Source: JBFWRI01 sp050248995
Lineage (GTDB): Bacteria > Pseudomonadota > Alphaproteobacteria > JAIXQD01
Direction: 5' to 3'
DNA length: 64,000 nt
Assembly (NCBI GenBank): GCA_050248995.1
Contig: JBFWRI010000009.1
Span: 1-64,000 of the forward strand
Positions 30,851 to 39,422 of the stretch are shown piece after piece. The first letter of the stretch is position 1; the number at the start of each line of letters is the position of its first letter. The notes beneath the pieces were generated by a model. The model worked only from the letters and a program-made list of their open reading frames with translations, had not been told where the DNA came from and ran no database searches. Position numbers and translations under genes: made by a program.

Positions 30851-33464
30851 TTGAAACATCCACGCGGTCGGCAACACCGTTATCGTTCGCTGGCAATTCA
30901 CCCAACGCGCGCACGTCAATGCGCACGGGCTGGATACCCTGCGATGCCAGACGACTGCGGATCGCCAGCGCGCGGGCCAATGCCATCCGGCGCGCTTCCA
31001 CCAGCAGATTGGCGTCGGCATAGGCGGTCAGCATCACGCGCGCATCGGGTTTTTCGTCCAACAGCTCGGCCAGATCATCGATCTGTTTCTTGCTGGTATC
31101 GTCCAAATCGCGCGTATCCGGCGCAAAGTAAATCGTCTGCGCGATACCGTCCTTCGGGGCGGGGGCAGCCGTGCGCGGTGCCGTGGCCGGTAGCGCAGGT
31201 GTTTCAATGCTATCCGGCGTAATGCTGGCCAGAGGCACAGCGTCGGTTGCCGAACGCGCGGCAGGCTTGGGCGTATCCGGCACCAGCCGGGGCGTACGCA
31301 GACCCATCCCTGCCGGTGTTTCAACACGCAGGTTGGGCGGGGGGATGATTTTTTGCGGCGTTGTCGGCGCGGCGATAACCGGTGCCGGTGCCAATGCCAC
31401 GGGCGGAGCCACGCTTTGCGGCGGCATGGGCGGCGTGTCAACAACACGTGGCGGCATATCAAGCGTCGGCTCGATACGATCAGCAACACGCGGTGGCGGT
31501 ACGGGCTCAATCACGCGCACCTGCGCCACCGGTGCATCCTTACGCGCGGGCGGCAATGACGAGGGCGGTACTGACGGCGCCTCAACGCGGATTTCAGGAA
31601 CATCGACTTGCGGTGTTTCAACCTTGATTTCAGGCACCTCTGCCTTTGGTACGAGTTTCGGCGGCTCAACTTTGGCGGCCACAACCGGCACTTCAAGCAC
31701 CGGCTCTTCCGGAATTTCTATCGCCACCTCAACCTCTTCGGGCTCAGGCACTGGCTTGATATCCGGCACTTCAACCTTGATTTCAGGGGTTTCAACCTTC
31801 ACGGGTTCGATTTTCTTCGGTTCAGGCTTAATAACGACGGGCGGCGGCGCCTCGACTTTGACTTCCGGCACATCCACCTTGATTTCAGGCACGTCCACCT
31901 TCGCGGGCGGGGTTTCAATCTTTACTTCCGGGGCCTTTACTTCGGGCGCCGGCTCAGGAAGCGCCGGCTCGATCATCGCCAGTTGCTGTGCGGGCTTCGG
32001 TTCTTCGACCGGTGACGCTTCATCCACCATCACGGCAACCGATGGAATTTCAACCTTATCGGCATCCGGAACATCCACTGCAGCCGGAGTCTCGACTTTC
32101 ACTTCAATTTCCGCCGGCTCGGCCTCCGCGGTAACCGCCGGCACCGGTGCAGCCTTCGGCGTCGGCGCAGCGCCGTCAACACTGTCGCTGGCGCGGCCCA
32201 GAAGGCGGGGGGCCGAAGCCATCTGCGTAATATCAAACTCGTCCGCTACCGCGTCTGCCGTCACAACAGGCGCCGGCACGGCAGAAGGCTTTTCAACTTC
32301 CTGCCCGATTTCAGCCAACACCTGTTCATCCGCATCCGGCGCGATGTCGGGTGCGGGCTTTTGCGCAATCAGAGCTTCCTTGGCTGAAATATCGGCCATG
32401 TCTTCTGATTTCGATGCCAGCAGTTGTGGCTGCTCTTCCATGCTTTCCAGCGGTTTGAGCGAATCGTCGATGGCATGCTTTTCCGGAATAACCACGTCGT
32501 CTTCCCGGCGCGTGATTGTTCCCAGCGACTGTGTACCCTGCGACGGCGCCGGTGTCGGCACGGGTGCAGGCAACGTGGCCGGCATTGAATCGGTACTGGC
32601 CGGTGCGTCGCGCTGCGGTTCCTGCTCGATATCCAGCAACAGTTTTGACGATTGTTTTGCGTTAGCGTCAGCAACTTTTGTATCGTCGCTGCTGAACAGT
32701 TTGCGCGTCTTCTTGGCCGGTGCTGCGGCAACTTGTGATGGAACACCGGCAACCGTTCCCAGCGTGTAGCGATCAGCCGTTCCTGCTTTCTGTGGACTGT
32801 AAGCGCCTTCAACCAGGTTATCGCCGGCGTCAGCCAACGCTGTCGGCGCTGCACCGCTGGAAGGCTGCGGTGTTTGCGCGTCTTCGCGCGCCGCCAAAAT
32901 CATGCTGTCCATCAGGTCGGGTGTCAGCACCGGCGGGAGTGTCGTCGCAGCGCGCGTAGCCACAGCCTTGGCACCGCCCAGCTTGGGTGCAGCCAGTACG
33001 GCATTCCTGTCGCGGTCAAGCTCGGGGAATAGCGGCTGGTCTACGCTTTGTGAACGCGGCGACCACGGGCTGACGGGTAATTCCTTGGCGGCTTCGCGCG
33101 CTGTCACAATCCGCCGCTGCGGCGCCGGACCGGCGAAATTCTTGCGCGCCACAGCATTGCGCTCGGCGTCGGTCAGGCGGCGGCGCTGGGGTGTGCTTTC
33201 TTTTATTTTTGGAACCTTCAGCGCCTTTTTCGCCTGTTCCTTTTTCTTCGGATTGTCATCAGGCAGGTATTTCATCAGCCAGTTCGGCACGTCGCCCGTG
33301 CTGGCACTTTCAGTACGCACATCGCCCGGCAACGTCGTATCTGCCGTGCCGCCGCCAATCACAACCTGCGCCAATGCTGGCACCGGCAATAACAGCGTAA
33401 GCGTCACGATGGCCGTCAGCGTGCGACGATGAAGATGCGACAACTTGGGTGTGTCAGACGACAT
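30843..33464 (-). CDS. Large exported protein with Pro/Glu/Val/Lys repeats and OmpA-like C-terminus
   Basis: 873 residues from the ATG at 33464, which has GAAGGT six bases upstream; an upstream in-frame start lacks such a signal. Signal peptide ending near residue 32 (ALA). The central region is low-complexity and rich in Pro, Glu, Val and Lys, with many short units of the type PEVKVE and VETPEIK (densest at 31570-31950), and should be an extended, unfolded tether. The C-terminal 100 residues form an OmpA-like domain (TIYFAPDTRDLD, then ADANLLVEARRMALARALAIR), suggesting murein binding. It could span the periplasm as a spacer; no named family is recognised. Confidence 0.8.
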   Translation of the reverse strand: MSSDTPKLSHLHRRTLTAIVTLTLLLPVPALAQVVIGGGTADTTLPGDVRTESASTGDVPNWLMKYLPDDNPKKKEQAKKALKVPKIKESTPQRRRLTDAERNAVARKNFAGPAPQRRIVTAREAAKELPVSPWSPRSQSVDQPLFPELDRDRNAVLAAPKLGGAKAVATRAATTLPPVLTPDLMDSMILAAREDAQTPQPSSGAAPTALADAGDNLVEGAYSPQKAGTADRYTLGTVAGVPSQVAAAPAKKTRKLFSSDDTKVADANAKQSSKLLLDIEQEPQRDAPASTDSMPATLPAPVPTPAPSQGTQSLGTITRREDDVVIPEKHAIDDSLKPLESMEEQPQLLASKSEDMADISAKEALIAQKPAPDIAPDADEQVLAEIGQEVEKPSAVPAPVVTADAVADEFDITQMASAPRLLGRASDSVDGAAPTPKAAPVPAVTAEAEPAEIEVKVETPAAVDVPDADKVEIPSVAVMVDEASPVEEPKPAQQLAMIEPALPEPAPEVKAPEVKIETPPAKVDVPEIKVDVPEVKVEAPPPVVIKPEPKKIEPVKVETPEIKVEVPDIKPVPEPEEVEVAIEIPEEPVLEVPVVAAKVEPPKLVPKAEVPEIKVETPQVDVPEIRVEAPSVPPSSLPPARKDAPVAQVRVIEPVPPPRVADRIEPTLDMPPRVVDTPPMPPQSVAPPVALAPAPVIAAPTTPQKIIPPPNLRVETPAGMGLRTPRLVPDTPKPAARSATDAVPLASITPDSIETPALPATAPRTAAPAPKDGIAQTIYFAPDTRDLDDTSKKQIDDLAELLDEKPDARVMLTAYADANLLVEARRMALARALAIRSRLASQGIQPVRIDVRALGELPANDNGVADRVDVSIK
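31570..31950 (-). repeat. Coding repeats for PEVK-like units
   Basis: Within the large OmpA-like gene this stretch encodes many imperfect short units of 5-8 residues such as EIKVETP, EVKVEAP and EIKVDVP. The same codons recur, which suggests expansion by slippage or unequal recombination. The exact number of units probably varies between strains. Confidence 0.8.
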
Positions 33465-33565
33465 GAAACCTTCAATAAAACCGGCGAACGATTCGCCCCC
33501 GAATACGTCAAATAACGTTAGGGTGATGCGCCGGATTTGCCTAGGCACTTCACAGAGTTACAAAG

Positions 33566-33574
33566 TTATCCACA
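33566..33574. promoter_or_regulatory. Perfect DnaA-box sequence TTATCCACA
   Basis: A second exact DnaA-box consensus, 5 kb from the first and in the same orientation. It lies in the 140 bases between suhB and the large OmpA-like gene, about 100 bases upstream of the latter's start. No other boxes are near it. Confidence 0.4.
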
Positions 33575-33604
33575 GGCTGGCGGGGAATGCCGGGTTTTGG
33601 GGCT

Positions 33605-34393
33605 TTAGGCGGCCTTCATGATGCCCAGGAACTGCTGGTGCAGGTGGTAATTGCTGGCCAGAATCTTTGTGGCGTAAACCGGGTTTGTGTCGCCTTCAAG
33701 GCTGGTCACAAGGCCACCCGCTTCACGCACCATCAGTGCGCCCGCCGCGACATCCCACGGCTTGAACTTGTTGCCCCAGAAACCTTCAAAGCGGCCGGCC
33801 GCCGTATACGCCATATTCAGCGCGTTCGAGCCGATGCGGCGCGTGCCGGCGGTGCGGTCGATGATCGCCTTGAAATCAGCGCGCTGCGATTCATCCTTCG
33901 CTTCGCTGATCAGCGACATACCCAGTGCCACCATGGAATCGCCGATTTCCTGCCGGGCTGAAACACGCAGGCGCTGGTTGTTCACAAACGCGCCCACGCC
34001 CTTCTCGGCCCAGAACATCTGGTCGGTCACGGGTTCATAAATCACACCGGCAATCACATCGCCATCGCGCTCGGCGGCAACCGAAATCGCCCAGAACGGA
34101 AGTCCGTGCAGGAAATTCGACGTGCCGTCCAGCGGGTCCACCAGCCAGCGCTCGGGGCGGTCGGCATTGATTTCGCCCGACTCTTCCAGCCAGAAGCCGA
34201 AGGTCGGCCGGGCGCGACCCAGTTCCTCGATCAGGATTTTTTCCGATTTATGGTCGGCGTTGGTCACAAAGTCCTTGGGCCCCTTGCGGCTGACCTGCAG
34301 CTGCTCGACTTCACCGAAATCGCGCAGCAACGCCTTGCCCGCCTTTTCAATGGCGCGGACCATGACGTTGATGAGGGCGGAGCGAAGGGCCAT
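33605..34393 (-). CDS. suhB: Inositol monophosphatase family protein SuhB
   Basis: SuhB hydrolyses inositol-1-phosphate in vitro and acts in ribosomal RNA transcription antitermination in Escherichia coli. The 262-residue protein has the metal-site motifs WLVDPLDGTSNFLHG (first metal cluster) and WDVAAGALMVREAGG (second), in order. It starts 5 bases after efp on the same strand; the efp-suhB pairing recurs in alphaproteobacteria and supports a link to translation or ribosome synthesis. The length is normal. Confidence 0.93.
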   Translation of the reverse strand: MALRSALINVMVRAIEKAGKALLRDFGEVEQLQVSRKGPKDFVTNADHKSEKILIEELGRARPTFGFWLEESGEINADRPERWLVDPLDGTSNFLHGLPFWAISVAAERDGDVIAGVIYEPVTDQMFWAEKGVGAFVNNQRLRVSARQEIGDSMVALGMSLISEAKDESQRADFKAIIDRTAGTRRIGSNALNMAYTAAGRFEGFWGNKFKPWDVAAGALMVREAGGLVTSLEGDTNPVYATKILASNYHLHQQFLGIMKAA

Positions 34394-34398
34394 TATAG

Positions 34399-34962
34399 TT
34401 ACTTCGCGCGCTCGATATATTCGCCGTCGGATGTGCGCACGACAATCTTGTCGCCGGTGCCGATGAACGGCGGCACCATCACCTTGACGCCGTTTTCCAA
34501 CTTGGCGGGCTTATACGACGACGATGCTGTCTGCCCCTTCACAACCGGATCAGCTTCGACGATTTCAAGGACAACGGTTTCCGGCAACTCGACCGAGAGC
34601 GCCAGGCTTTCATGGAACTGCACATCGCAGATCATGCCATCCTGCAGGAAGGCCACGCTATCGCCCAGCACATCCGGGTTGATGGTCACTTGATCGAAAG
34701 TTTCCTGGTTCATAAACACCAGGCCGTTGCCGTCGTTATACAGGTATTGCATCTGGTGCGTCATCAGCTGGGCGCGCTCAACCGTATCCGTGGTGGCAAA
34801 ACGACCTTCCGATTTAGTGCCGGTTTTTACATCCTTCATTTCAATCTGGATGAAGGCGCGCAAGTTGCCCGGGGTGCGGATCTGGGCCTTGGTGATAATC
34901 CACAATTTGTTGTTGTGCTCGATAACCTGGCCGGGGCGCATGGTGTTGGCTTGGACTTTCAT
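34399..34962 (-). CDS. efp: Elongation factor P, without the usual modified lysine
   Basis: EF-P enters the ribosomal E site and rescues stalling at consecutive prolines. The 187-residue protein has the three-barrel structure and normal length. The conserved loop that usually reads PGKGxAF, whose Lys34 is beta-lysylated in Escherichia coli, here reads PGNLRAF, with N33 in the lysine position; an arginine (R35) follows two residues later. Arg at the loop tip is used by rhamnosylated EF-P, but that residue sits at the Lys34 position itself, so this loop is atypical. Shine-Dalgarno GAGGAG precedes the ATG. Cotranscribed with suhB. Confidence 0.93.
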   Translation of the reverse strand: MKVQANTMRPGQVIEHNNKLWIITKAQIRTPGNLRAFIQIEMKDVKTGTKSEGRFATTDTVERAQLMTHQMQYLYNDGNGLVFMNQETFDQVTINPDVLGDSVAFLQDGMICDVQFHESLALSVELPETVVLEIVEADPVVKGQTASSSYKPAKLENGVKVMVPPFIGTGDKIVVRTSDGEYIERAK

Positions 34963-34988
34963 ACGTCGTACTCCTCAAATTTCGCACA

Positions 34989-35016
34989 CGCCGCAGCGCA
35001 CAATGCCTGTGCGGCG
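34989..35016 (-). other. Hairpin-forming segment in the efp leader
   Basis: Seven-base arms CGCCGCA and TGCGGCG (34989-34995, 35010-35016) are 14 bases apart, and an alternative inner hairpin GCACA-ATGCC-TGTGC overlaps them (34998-35012). The two structures exclude each other. They lie 27-54 bases upstream of the efp start and could affect its expression, but I see no known riboswitch. Confidence 0.3.
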
Positions 35017-35200
35017 GCAGGGGGCAACTTATTCACGATGTGCCGCTTTCATAGCCATTTTTGCGACTTTTCGCAATTTAATCATGATCTGTCGCCAAGG
35101 ATGATACGCAACTTTATTACAATAGTGGCCCAAAAACCGCAAAAACTGTTGCCCAAGGCCGAACGATTCAGCCACGCTGGATGCCTTAAGGGTTATACGC

Positions 35201-35803
35201 ATGGTTCAGGTCAATGTTTCCCTGCTGGTATCGGATGCGCTTGATGGGCTGCATGGCATCGACGCGTTTTACCATAAACCTGTTTCATTAGTCCCGCCCC
35301 AGACACTTCGCGCCTACAAACATGCCGCACGGTCGCTGCATACCGTCGCCGAACATTATCTGGGCCTTGTCGCCAATGATGATGAGCCGATTGCAGCAAT
35401 CCGCAAGGATCCGGAATTTCACACGTTCATGAGAGCGGCCATGGCCGCCGTCGCTAATATCCAGCATATGGGTTGGCGCGCAGCACCGCCTGAAACGCAT
35501 TACCTGTATTGTTCCCACACCCTACTGCTGGGGCGCTTGCTGTTACTGGCGCCCGAGATGATGCAACAGGTCAAGGGCGATGCGGCCTTTCTGACGAACT
35601 TCCAGCACATCGTCAGCAACAGCACGTTGCGCGCAACCCAACTTTACCAAAGAATTGAAAAAGACGTTGTCACCTTTGCCAAGGCTACCGGGGAAGACAA
35701 TGCGACCCACATGCGGCACGACATCACGGCGATTTTTCTTGGCCTGTCCCCAGAGGCAGGCAAGTTGAAAATCAGCGCGATGGCTTCGCCCGTATTCAGT
35801 TAA
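35201..35803 (+). CDS. Hypothetical helical protein
   Basis: A 200-residue protein that appears mostly helical, with several His residues (for example in HTLLLGRLLLL) and no signal peptide or clear membrane segment. AAGGG lies eight bases upstream of the ATG. I recognise no family. It is 8 bases upstream of another unknown helical protein on the same strand, so the two are probably one operon. A faint resemblance in helix pattern between the two is not enough to call them paralogues. Confidence 0.6.
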   Translation: MVQVNVSLLVSDALDGLHGIDAFYHKPVSLVPPQTLRAYKHAARSLHTVAEHYLGLVANDDEPIAAIRKDPEFHTFMRAAMAAVANIQHMGWRAAPPETHYLYCSHTLLLGRLLLLAPEMMQQVKGDAAFLTNFQHIVSNSTLRATQLYQRIEKDVVTFAKATGEDNATHMRHDITAIFLGLSPEAGKLKISAMASPVFS

Positions 35804-35811
35804 AGGTCCGA

Positions 35812-36492
35812 ATGCCAGGCAACCCTGCACCCGTCAAAACACGCGTTCCATCCCTTACCCTCAATTCCTACAACAAACTGCGGCTGCGCCTGAGCGACCG
35901 CTATAATGCGCGCGAAGCTTCGCCGCCATGGTCCGCCCAGTTCAATGCAGATCTTGCCGACATGATGCAGTCCGCCCAGGCCTGTTGTAACGGCCTTGCC
36001 GAAATCATCGATGCCGAAATCATGAATGATACCGCTGCTTTCAACATGTGGCGTATCGACCGCAATGCCATCGACCTGATGAACCACCTGATCAGCAACA
36101 CGCATATCCTTCTGAACGTCTATAACGACATGCCGAAAGATTTCCCGGCCAAAAAGAAAATCGCATATGCCGAAACACTGGTCGACTGCATGGTAACGAT
36201 GACCTGCCTTGACCCGTCACGCCAGATCGCCGCCGGTGTACCCACACCGTTGTTGACCCTGCTCGGCGATATGTACGCACTGGACCCGGCCCGTGCGCAC
36301 GATACCATGAACTTTGCAGCGCGGCGCCTGCAGCGCGCCCTGCATGTATATGGTCGTTTTGAACCGGAAGATGAAGACACGCAGGAGCATCTGTCCCTGA
36401 TGCTGTTGACCATGGCTTACCAGCGTAAGGAACGCGCGGTGAACCCCACTGCGCATGTCGCGACATTGCTTTACGATCCCAAGGTGAACTAG
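35812..36492 (+). CDS. Hypothetical helical protein
   Basis: A 226-residue, mostly helical soluble protein with Asp/Met/Ala-rich helices and no recognisable motif. AAAGG lies a few bases upstream of the ATG. It follows the previous unknown gene by 8 bases and its stop shares CTAG with the convergent amidase gene. The proximity to murein-recycling genes does not by itself indicate its role. Confidence 0.6.
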   Translation: MPGNPAPVKTRVPSLTLNSYNKLRLRLSDRYNAREASPPWSAQFNADLADMMQSAQACCNGLAEIIDAEIMNDTAAFNMWRIDRNAIDLMNHLISNTHILLNVYNDMPKDFPAKKKIAYAETLVDCMVTMTCLDPSRQIAAGVPTPLLTLLGDMYALDPARAHDTMNFAARRLQRALHVYGRFEPEDEDTQEHLSLMLLTMAYQRKERAVNPTAHVATLLYDPKVN

Positions 36493-37154
36493 CCAGCCAG
36501 CGCTTTCAGCCACCCACCAGTTGCGGGCGTTAGCTTTTTGCCCATCTCGGCGGGGCAGAAGTGCCGCTGGAAGGCCAGCAGCGCGGCATCGAAATCCGAC
36601 ACATCGTAGCCAATCATTTCCAGCGCCTTTTGTGCGTCCACCGGCTTTATATCCGCTACTGCCGATTCTTTCTTAGGCCAGATGCCAAACCCCGCCGCTG
36701 CCAGCCTGTCCCACGGGAACAGGTGGCCCGGGTCTTCCTTGCGCGCAGGCGCCACATCGCTGTGGCCAATCACATTGCGCGGGCTGATGCCGTGTTTTTT
36801 TGTCAACACGCTGCACAGTTCAATCACGGCCTTAATCTGCGCCTCGGTAAACGGCACATATCCGTTCGAATGGCCGGGGTTTTCAATCTCGATGCCGATG
36901 CTGGCGCTGTTCATATCGGTAATACCCTTCCACGAACTGATGCCGGCATGCCATGCGCGCATCTCGTCATCAACCAGCTGATACAGCGTGCCGTCATAAT
37001 CCAGAACATAATGCGCACTGACCTGCCGCGCCGGGTTTGTCAGCGCGTCCAGGGTCTGCTGCAGCGTCAGATGATCGGTGTAATGAAGGATGATATATTC
37101 CAGCGGCCTCAGACGCGGACCGAAATTAGGTGAAGGATGCGGAATGATATGCAT
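36489..37154 (-). CDS. N-acetylmuramoyl-L-alanine amidase, AmpD-like
   Basis: An amidase_2-type zinc enzyme that cleaves the bond between N-acetylmuramic acid and L-alanine. From the ATG at 37154 it has 221 residues: the zinc ligand H24 in ILHYTDH, the segment SIGIEIENPGHSN, and the zinc-ligand pair in IGHSDVAPARKEDPG. A peptidoglycan-binding-like C-terminal domain (about 165-221) follows. No signal peptide is visible, so it should be cytoplasmic, like AmpD, and act on recycled muropeptides. A longer start at 37304 would overlap yejA and add a segment without similarity. Divergent from yejA, with 33 bases between the starts. Confidence 0.88.
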   Translation of the reverse strand: MHIIPHPSPNFGPRLRPLEYIILHYTDHLTLQQTLDALTNPARQVSAHYVLDYDGTLYQLVDDEMRAWHAGISSWKGITDMNSASIGIEIENPGHSNGYVPFTEAQIKAVIELCSVLTKKHGISPRNVIGHSDVAPARKEDPGHLFPWDRLAAAGFGIWPKKESAVADIKPVDAQKALEMIGYDVSDFDAALLAFQRHFCPAEMGKKLTPATGGWLKALAG

Positions 37155-37187
37155 GACAAGATGATACAGATGGGCTAGCTTTTGCCC

Positions 37188-38963
37188 ATGCGTTTTCTTG
37201 CCACTTTTCTTGCCTTTTTCTGCTTCATACCGGCAGCGTTCGCAGCGCCGCAGCACGCCATCGCCCTGCATGGCCAGCCGAAGTATGCCGTCGATTTCAA
37301 GCATCTTGATTACGTGAACCCCGATGCGCCGAAAGGCGGCAGCCAGTCGCAGGCCGCGTTCGGCACGTTCGACAACCTGAACCCGTTCATCCTGAAAGGG
37401 ATATCGCCCAGCGGCCTTGGTGATACCTTCGCCACGCTGACAACGGCCACACTAGATGAACCCTTCAGCGCCTACGGCTATGTGGCGGAAAGCATTGATC
37501 TGGCGCCCGACCGCAAAAGCGTCACCTTCCGCCTGCGGGATATCGCTACCTTCCATGATGGCACACCCATTACCGCCGACGATGTGGCATGGAGTTTTGA
37601 TGCGCTGAAAACAAAAGGCCACCCGTTGTACCGCATCTATTATCATGATGTGACAAAAGCCGAGGCACTGGATAAACGAACCGTCAAATTCACCTTCGCC
37701 AGCACAGAAAACCGTGAGCTGCCACTAATCATTGGCCAGTTACCGGTACTGTCAAAAACCTTTTTTGCAAAACGCGCGTTCGACCAGACCACGCTGGACG
37801 TCGTGCTGGGTAGCGGCCCTTATAAGGTCAGCAAGATCGAGGCGGGTCGCACCATGACGTATGAACGCGTCAAAGGCTGGTGGGGCGAAAACCTGCCGAT
37901 CTTCAGGGGCCGCCATAACTTTGATATTATCCGCGAGGATTTCTACCGCGATTACCAGGTCGCATTCGAAGCCTTCGCCGCCGGCAAGCTGGATTTTCGC
38001 CGCGAAAACATGGCGAAGTCATGGGCGCAGGCCTACAATAACATCCCCGCTTACAAACAGGGCAAGATCATCAAGAAGATGATACCGCTGCATACCCCGG
38101 CAGTGGCACAGGGCTTTGTCTATAATACGCGCCGCGAACTGTTCAACGACCGCCGGGTGCGACGCGCGCTGACGCTGGCATTTGATTTCGAGTGGGCGAA
38201 CAAGACGCTGGCCTTTGGTGCCTATACCCGGCAAAGAAGCTATTTTGATAATTCAGAGCTGGCCGCTACCGGCGTGCCCGAAGGCAGAGAACTGGCTCTG
38301 CTTGAACCGTTCCGCAACAAGCTGCCGCCCGAGGTATTCACAGCCGAATTCCAGCCACCGAAAACCGACGGTAGCGGCAACAACCGCGCCAACATGAAAA
38401 AAGCGCTGGAACTGCTGAATGATGCCGGCTGGAAGATGGATGGAACAGTGCTGAAAAATGCCGCCGGCAAGTCTTTCGCGTTCGATATGCTGGTCACCGA
38501 AAAAGATGGCGGCCTTGAACGCTGGATCCAACCTTGGCTGCGCAACCTTGAGCGCCTTGGCATCAAGGTCAGTATCCGACAGGTCGACAGCGCGCAATTC
38601 GTCAACCGTGTGAACGACTTCGACTTCGATGTCATTATCCACCTTTTCCCGCAATCACTGTCGCCCGGCAACGAACAACGCGATTTCTGGGGATCAGACA
38701 AAGCCAGCATGCCCGGCAGCAAGAACCTGATCGGTGTTGCCGACCCGGTTGTCGACGCGATGATTGAGGAAATTATCCGCGCCGAAACGCGCGAAGACCT
38801 TGTGGCCGCCGTGCGCGCGCTGGACCGCACGCTGCAATGGGGTTATTACATTCTACCCAACTGGTATATCGGCAGTGAACGCATTGCTTACTGGGATAAG
38901 TTCGGCTTCCCGCCCAATAACCCACCTTACGGCGTGGCCTACGATACATGGTGGGCGAAGTAA
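37188..38963 (+). CDS. yejA: Extracellular solute-binding protein, YejA family
   Basis: Periplasmic binding component of the Yej peptide/murein-peptide ABC transporter. The 591-residue protein has a signal peptide ending near residue 19 (AFA), then the family-5 solute-binding fold with the motifs DDVAWSFDALK, RVKGWWGENLP and RRALTLAFDFEW. The start at 37188 is preferred to the TTG six bases before it. The members of this family in alphaproteobacteria, for example in Agrobacterium, have been linked to uptake of murein peptides. It is separated from yejBEF by two antisense genes. Confidence 0.92.
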   Translation: MRFLATFLAFFCFIPAAFAAPQHAIALHGQPKYAVDFKHLDYVNPDAPKGGSQSQAAFGTFDNLNPFILKGISPSGLGDTFATLTTATLDEPFSAYGYVAESIDLAPDRKSVTFRLRDIATFHDGTPITADDVAWSFDALKTKGHPLYRIYYHDVTKAEALDKRTVKFTFASTENRELPLIIGQLPVLSKTFFAKRAFDQTTLDVVLGSGPYKVSKIEAGRTMTYERVKGWWGENLPIFRGRHNFDIIREDFYRDYQVAFEAFAAGKLDFRRENMAKSWAQAYNNIPAYKQGKIIKKMIPLHTPAVAQGFVYNTRRELFNDRRVRRALTLAFDFEWANKTLAFGAYTRQRSYFDNSELAATGVPEGRELALLEPFRNKLPPEVFTAEFQPPKTDGSGNNRANMKKALELLNDAGWKMDGTVLKNAAGKSFAFDMLVTEKDGGLERWIQPWLRNLERLGIKVSIRQVDSAQFVNRVNDFDFDVIIHLFPQSLSPGNEQRDFWGSDKASMPGSKNLIGVADPVVDAMIEEIIRAETREDLVAAVRALDRTLQWGYYILPNWYIGSERIAYWDKFGFPPNNPPYGVAYDTWWAK

Positions 38964-39395
38964 CTAATGCGGTGCGGGTGAATAGCCGATTGTTCTCATT
39001 TCTGGCAACACCACGTCAGATTCGATAATTTCACCTGTTACCTTATGTGGCGCGTTCCAACGCTTTCCACTGGCGCTCGCCCTCTCCTGCCGGTCAAAAT
39101 CGTAAGGAAAAGCCTGCCCCTTTCTCGACTTCTTCAGGGCAAGACCTAGCGCAACCCCCAGAGCAAGACCACCGGCCACACCCCCTGTCAGCGCCATGCC
39201 TGCGGCGAACGTACCTACAGTCACGACAAAGTAACCTGCACCTGCAAGACCAGCGACAGCGCCAACCATAGCACCGCGTACTGTGGTCGTAACAATGGTA
39301 TGATCACGCATCGCAGGATTCCACAGGCCGGGTTCATATTCTGACCTGCGGTACAGAATGCCGTTGTCATCAACTTCATAGCGGGATTCAAGCAT
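38964..39395 (-). CDS. Hypothetical Gly-rich membrane-associated protein
   Basis: A 143-residue protein with a long hydrophobic stretch (about 38-88) rich in Gly and Ala with GxxxG-like spacing, suggesting two packed membrane helices, flanked by soluble polar ends. No family recognised. It lies antisense between yejA and yejB, directly abutting the yejA stop, and precedes the P-loop kinase gene in map order on the same strand. Context does not tell whether it belongs to the peptide-uptake system. Confidence 0.6.
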   Translation of the reverse strand: MLESRYEVDDNGILYRRSEYEPGLWNPAMRDHTIVTTTVRGAMVGAVAGLAGAGYFVVTVGTFAAGMALTGGVAGGLALGVALGLALKKSRKGQAFPYDFDRQERASASGKRWNAPHKVTGEIIESDVVLPEMRTIGYSPAPH

Positions 39396-39422
39396 GCTTT
39401 ATTCTAGCAAGTCGCCTAGAAA

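Noticed and set aside
30843..33464. Long plus-strand frame of over 500 residues (Gly/Ser/Thr-rich) opposite the PEVK-like gene
   Set aside because: It is the shadow of a GC-rich repetitive gene; the minus-strand protein has a signal peptide, a Shine-Dalgarno and a conserved C-terminal domain.
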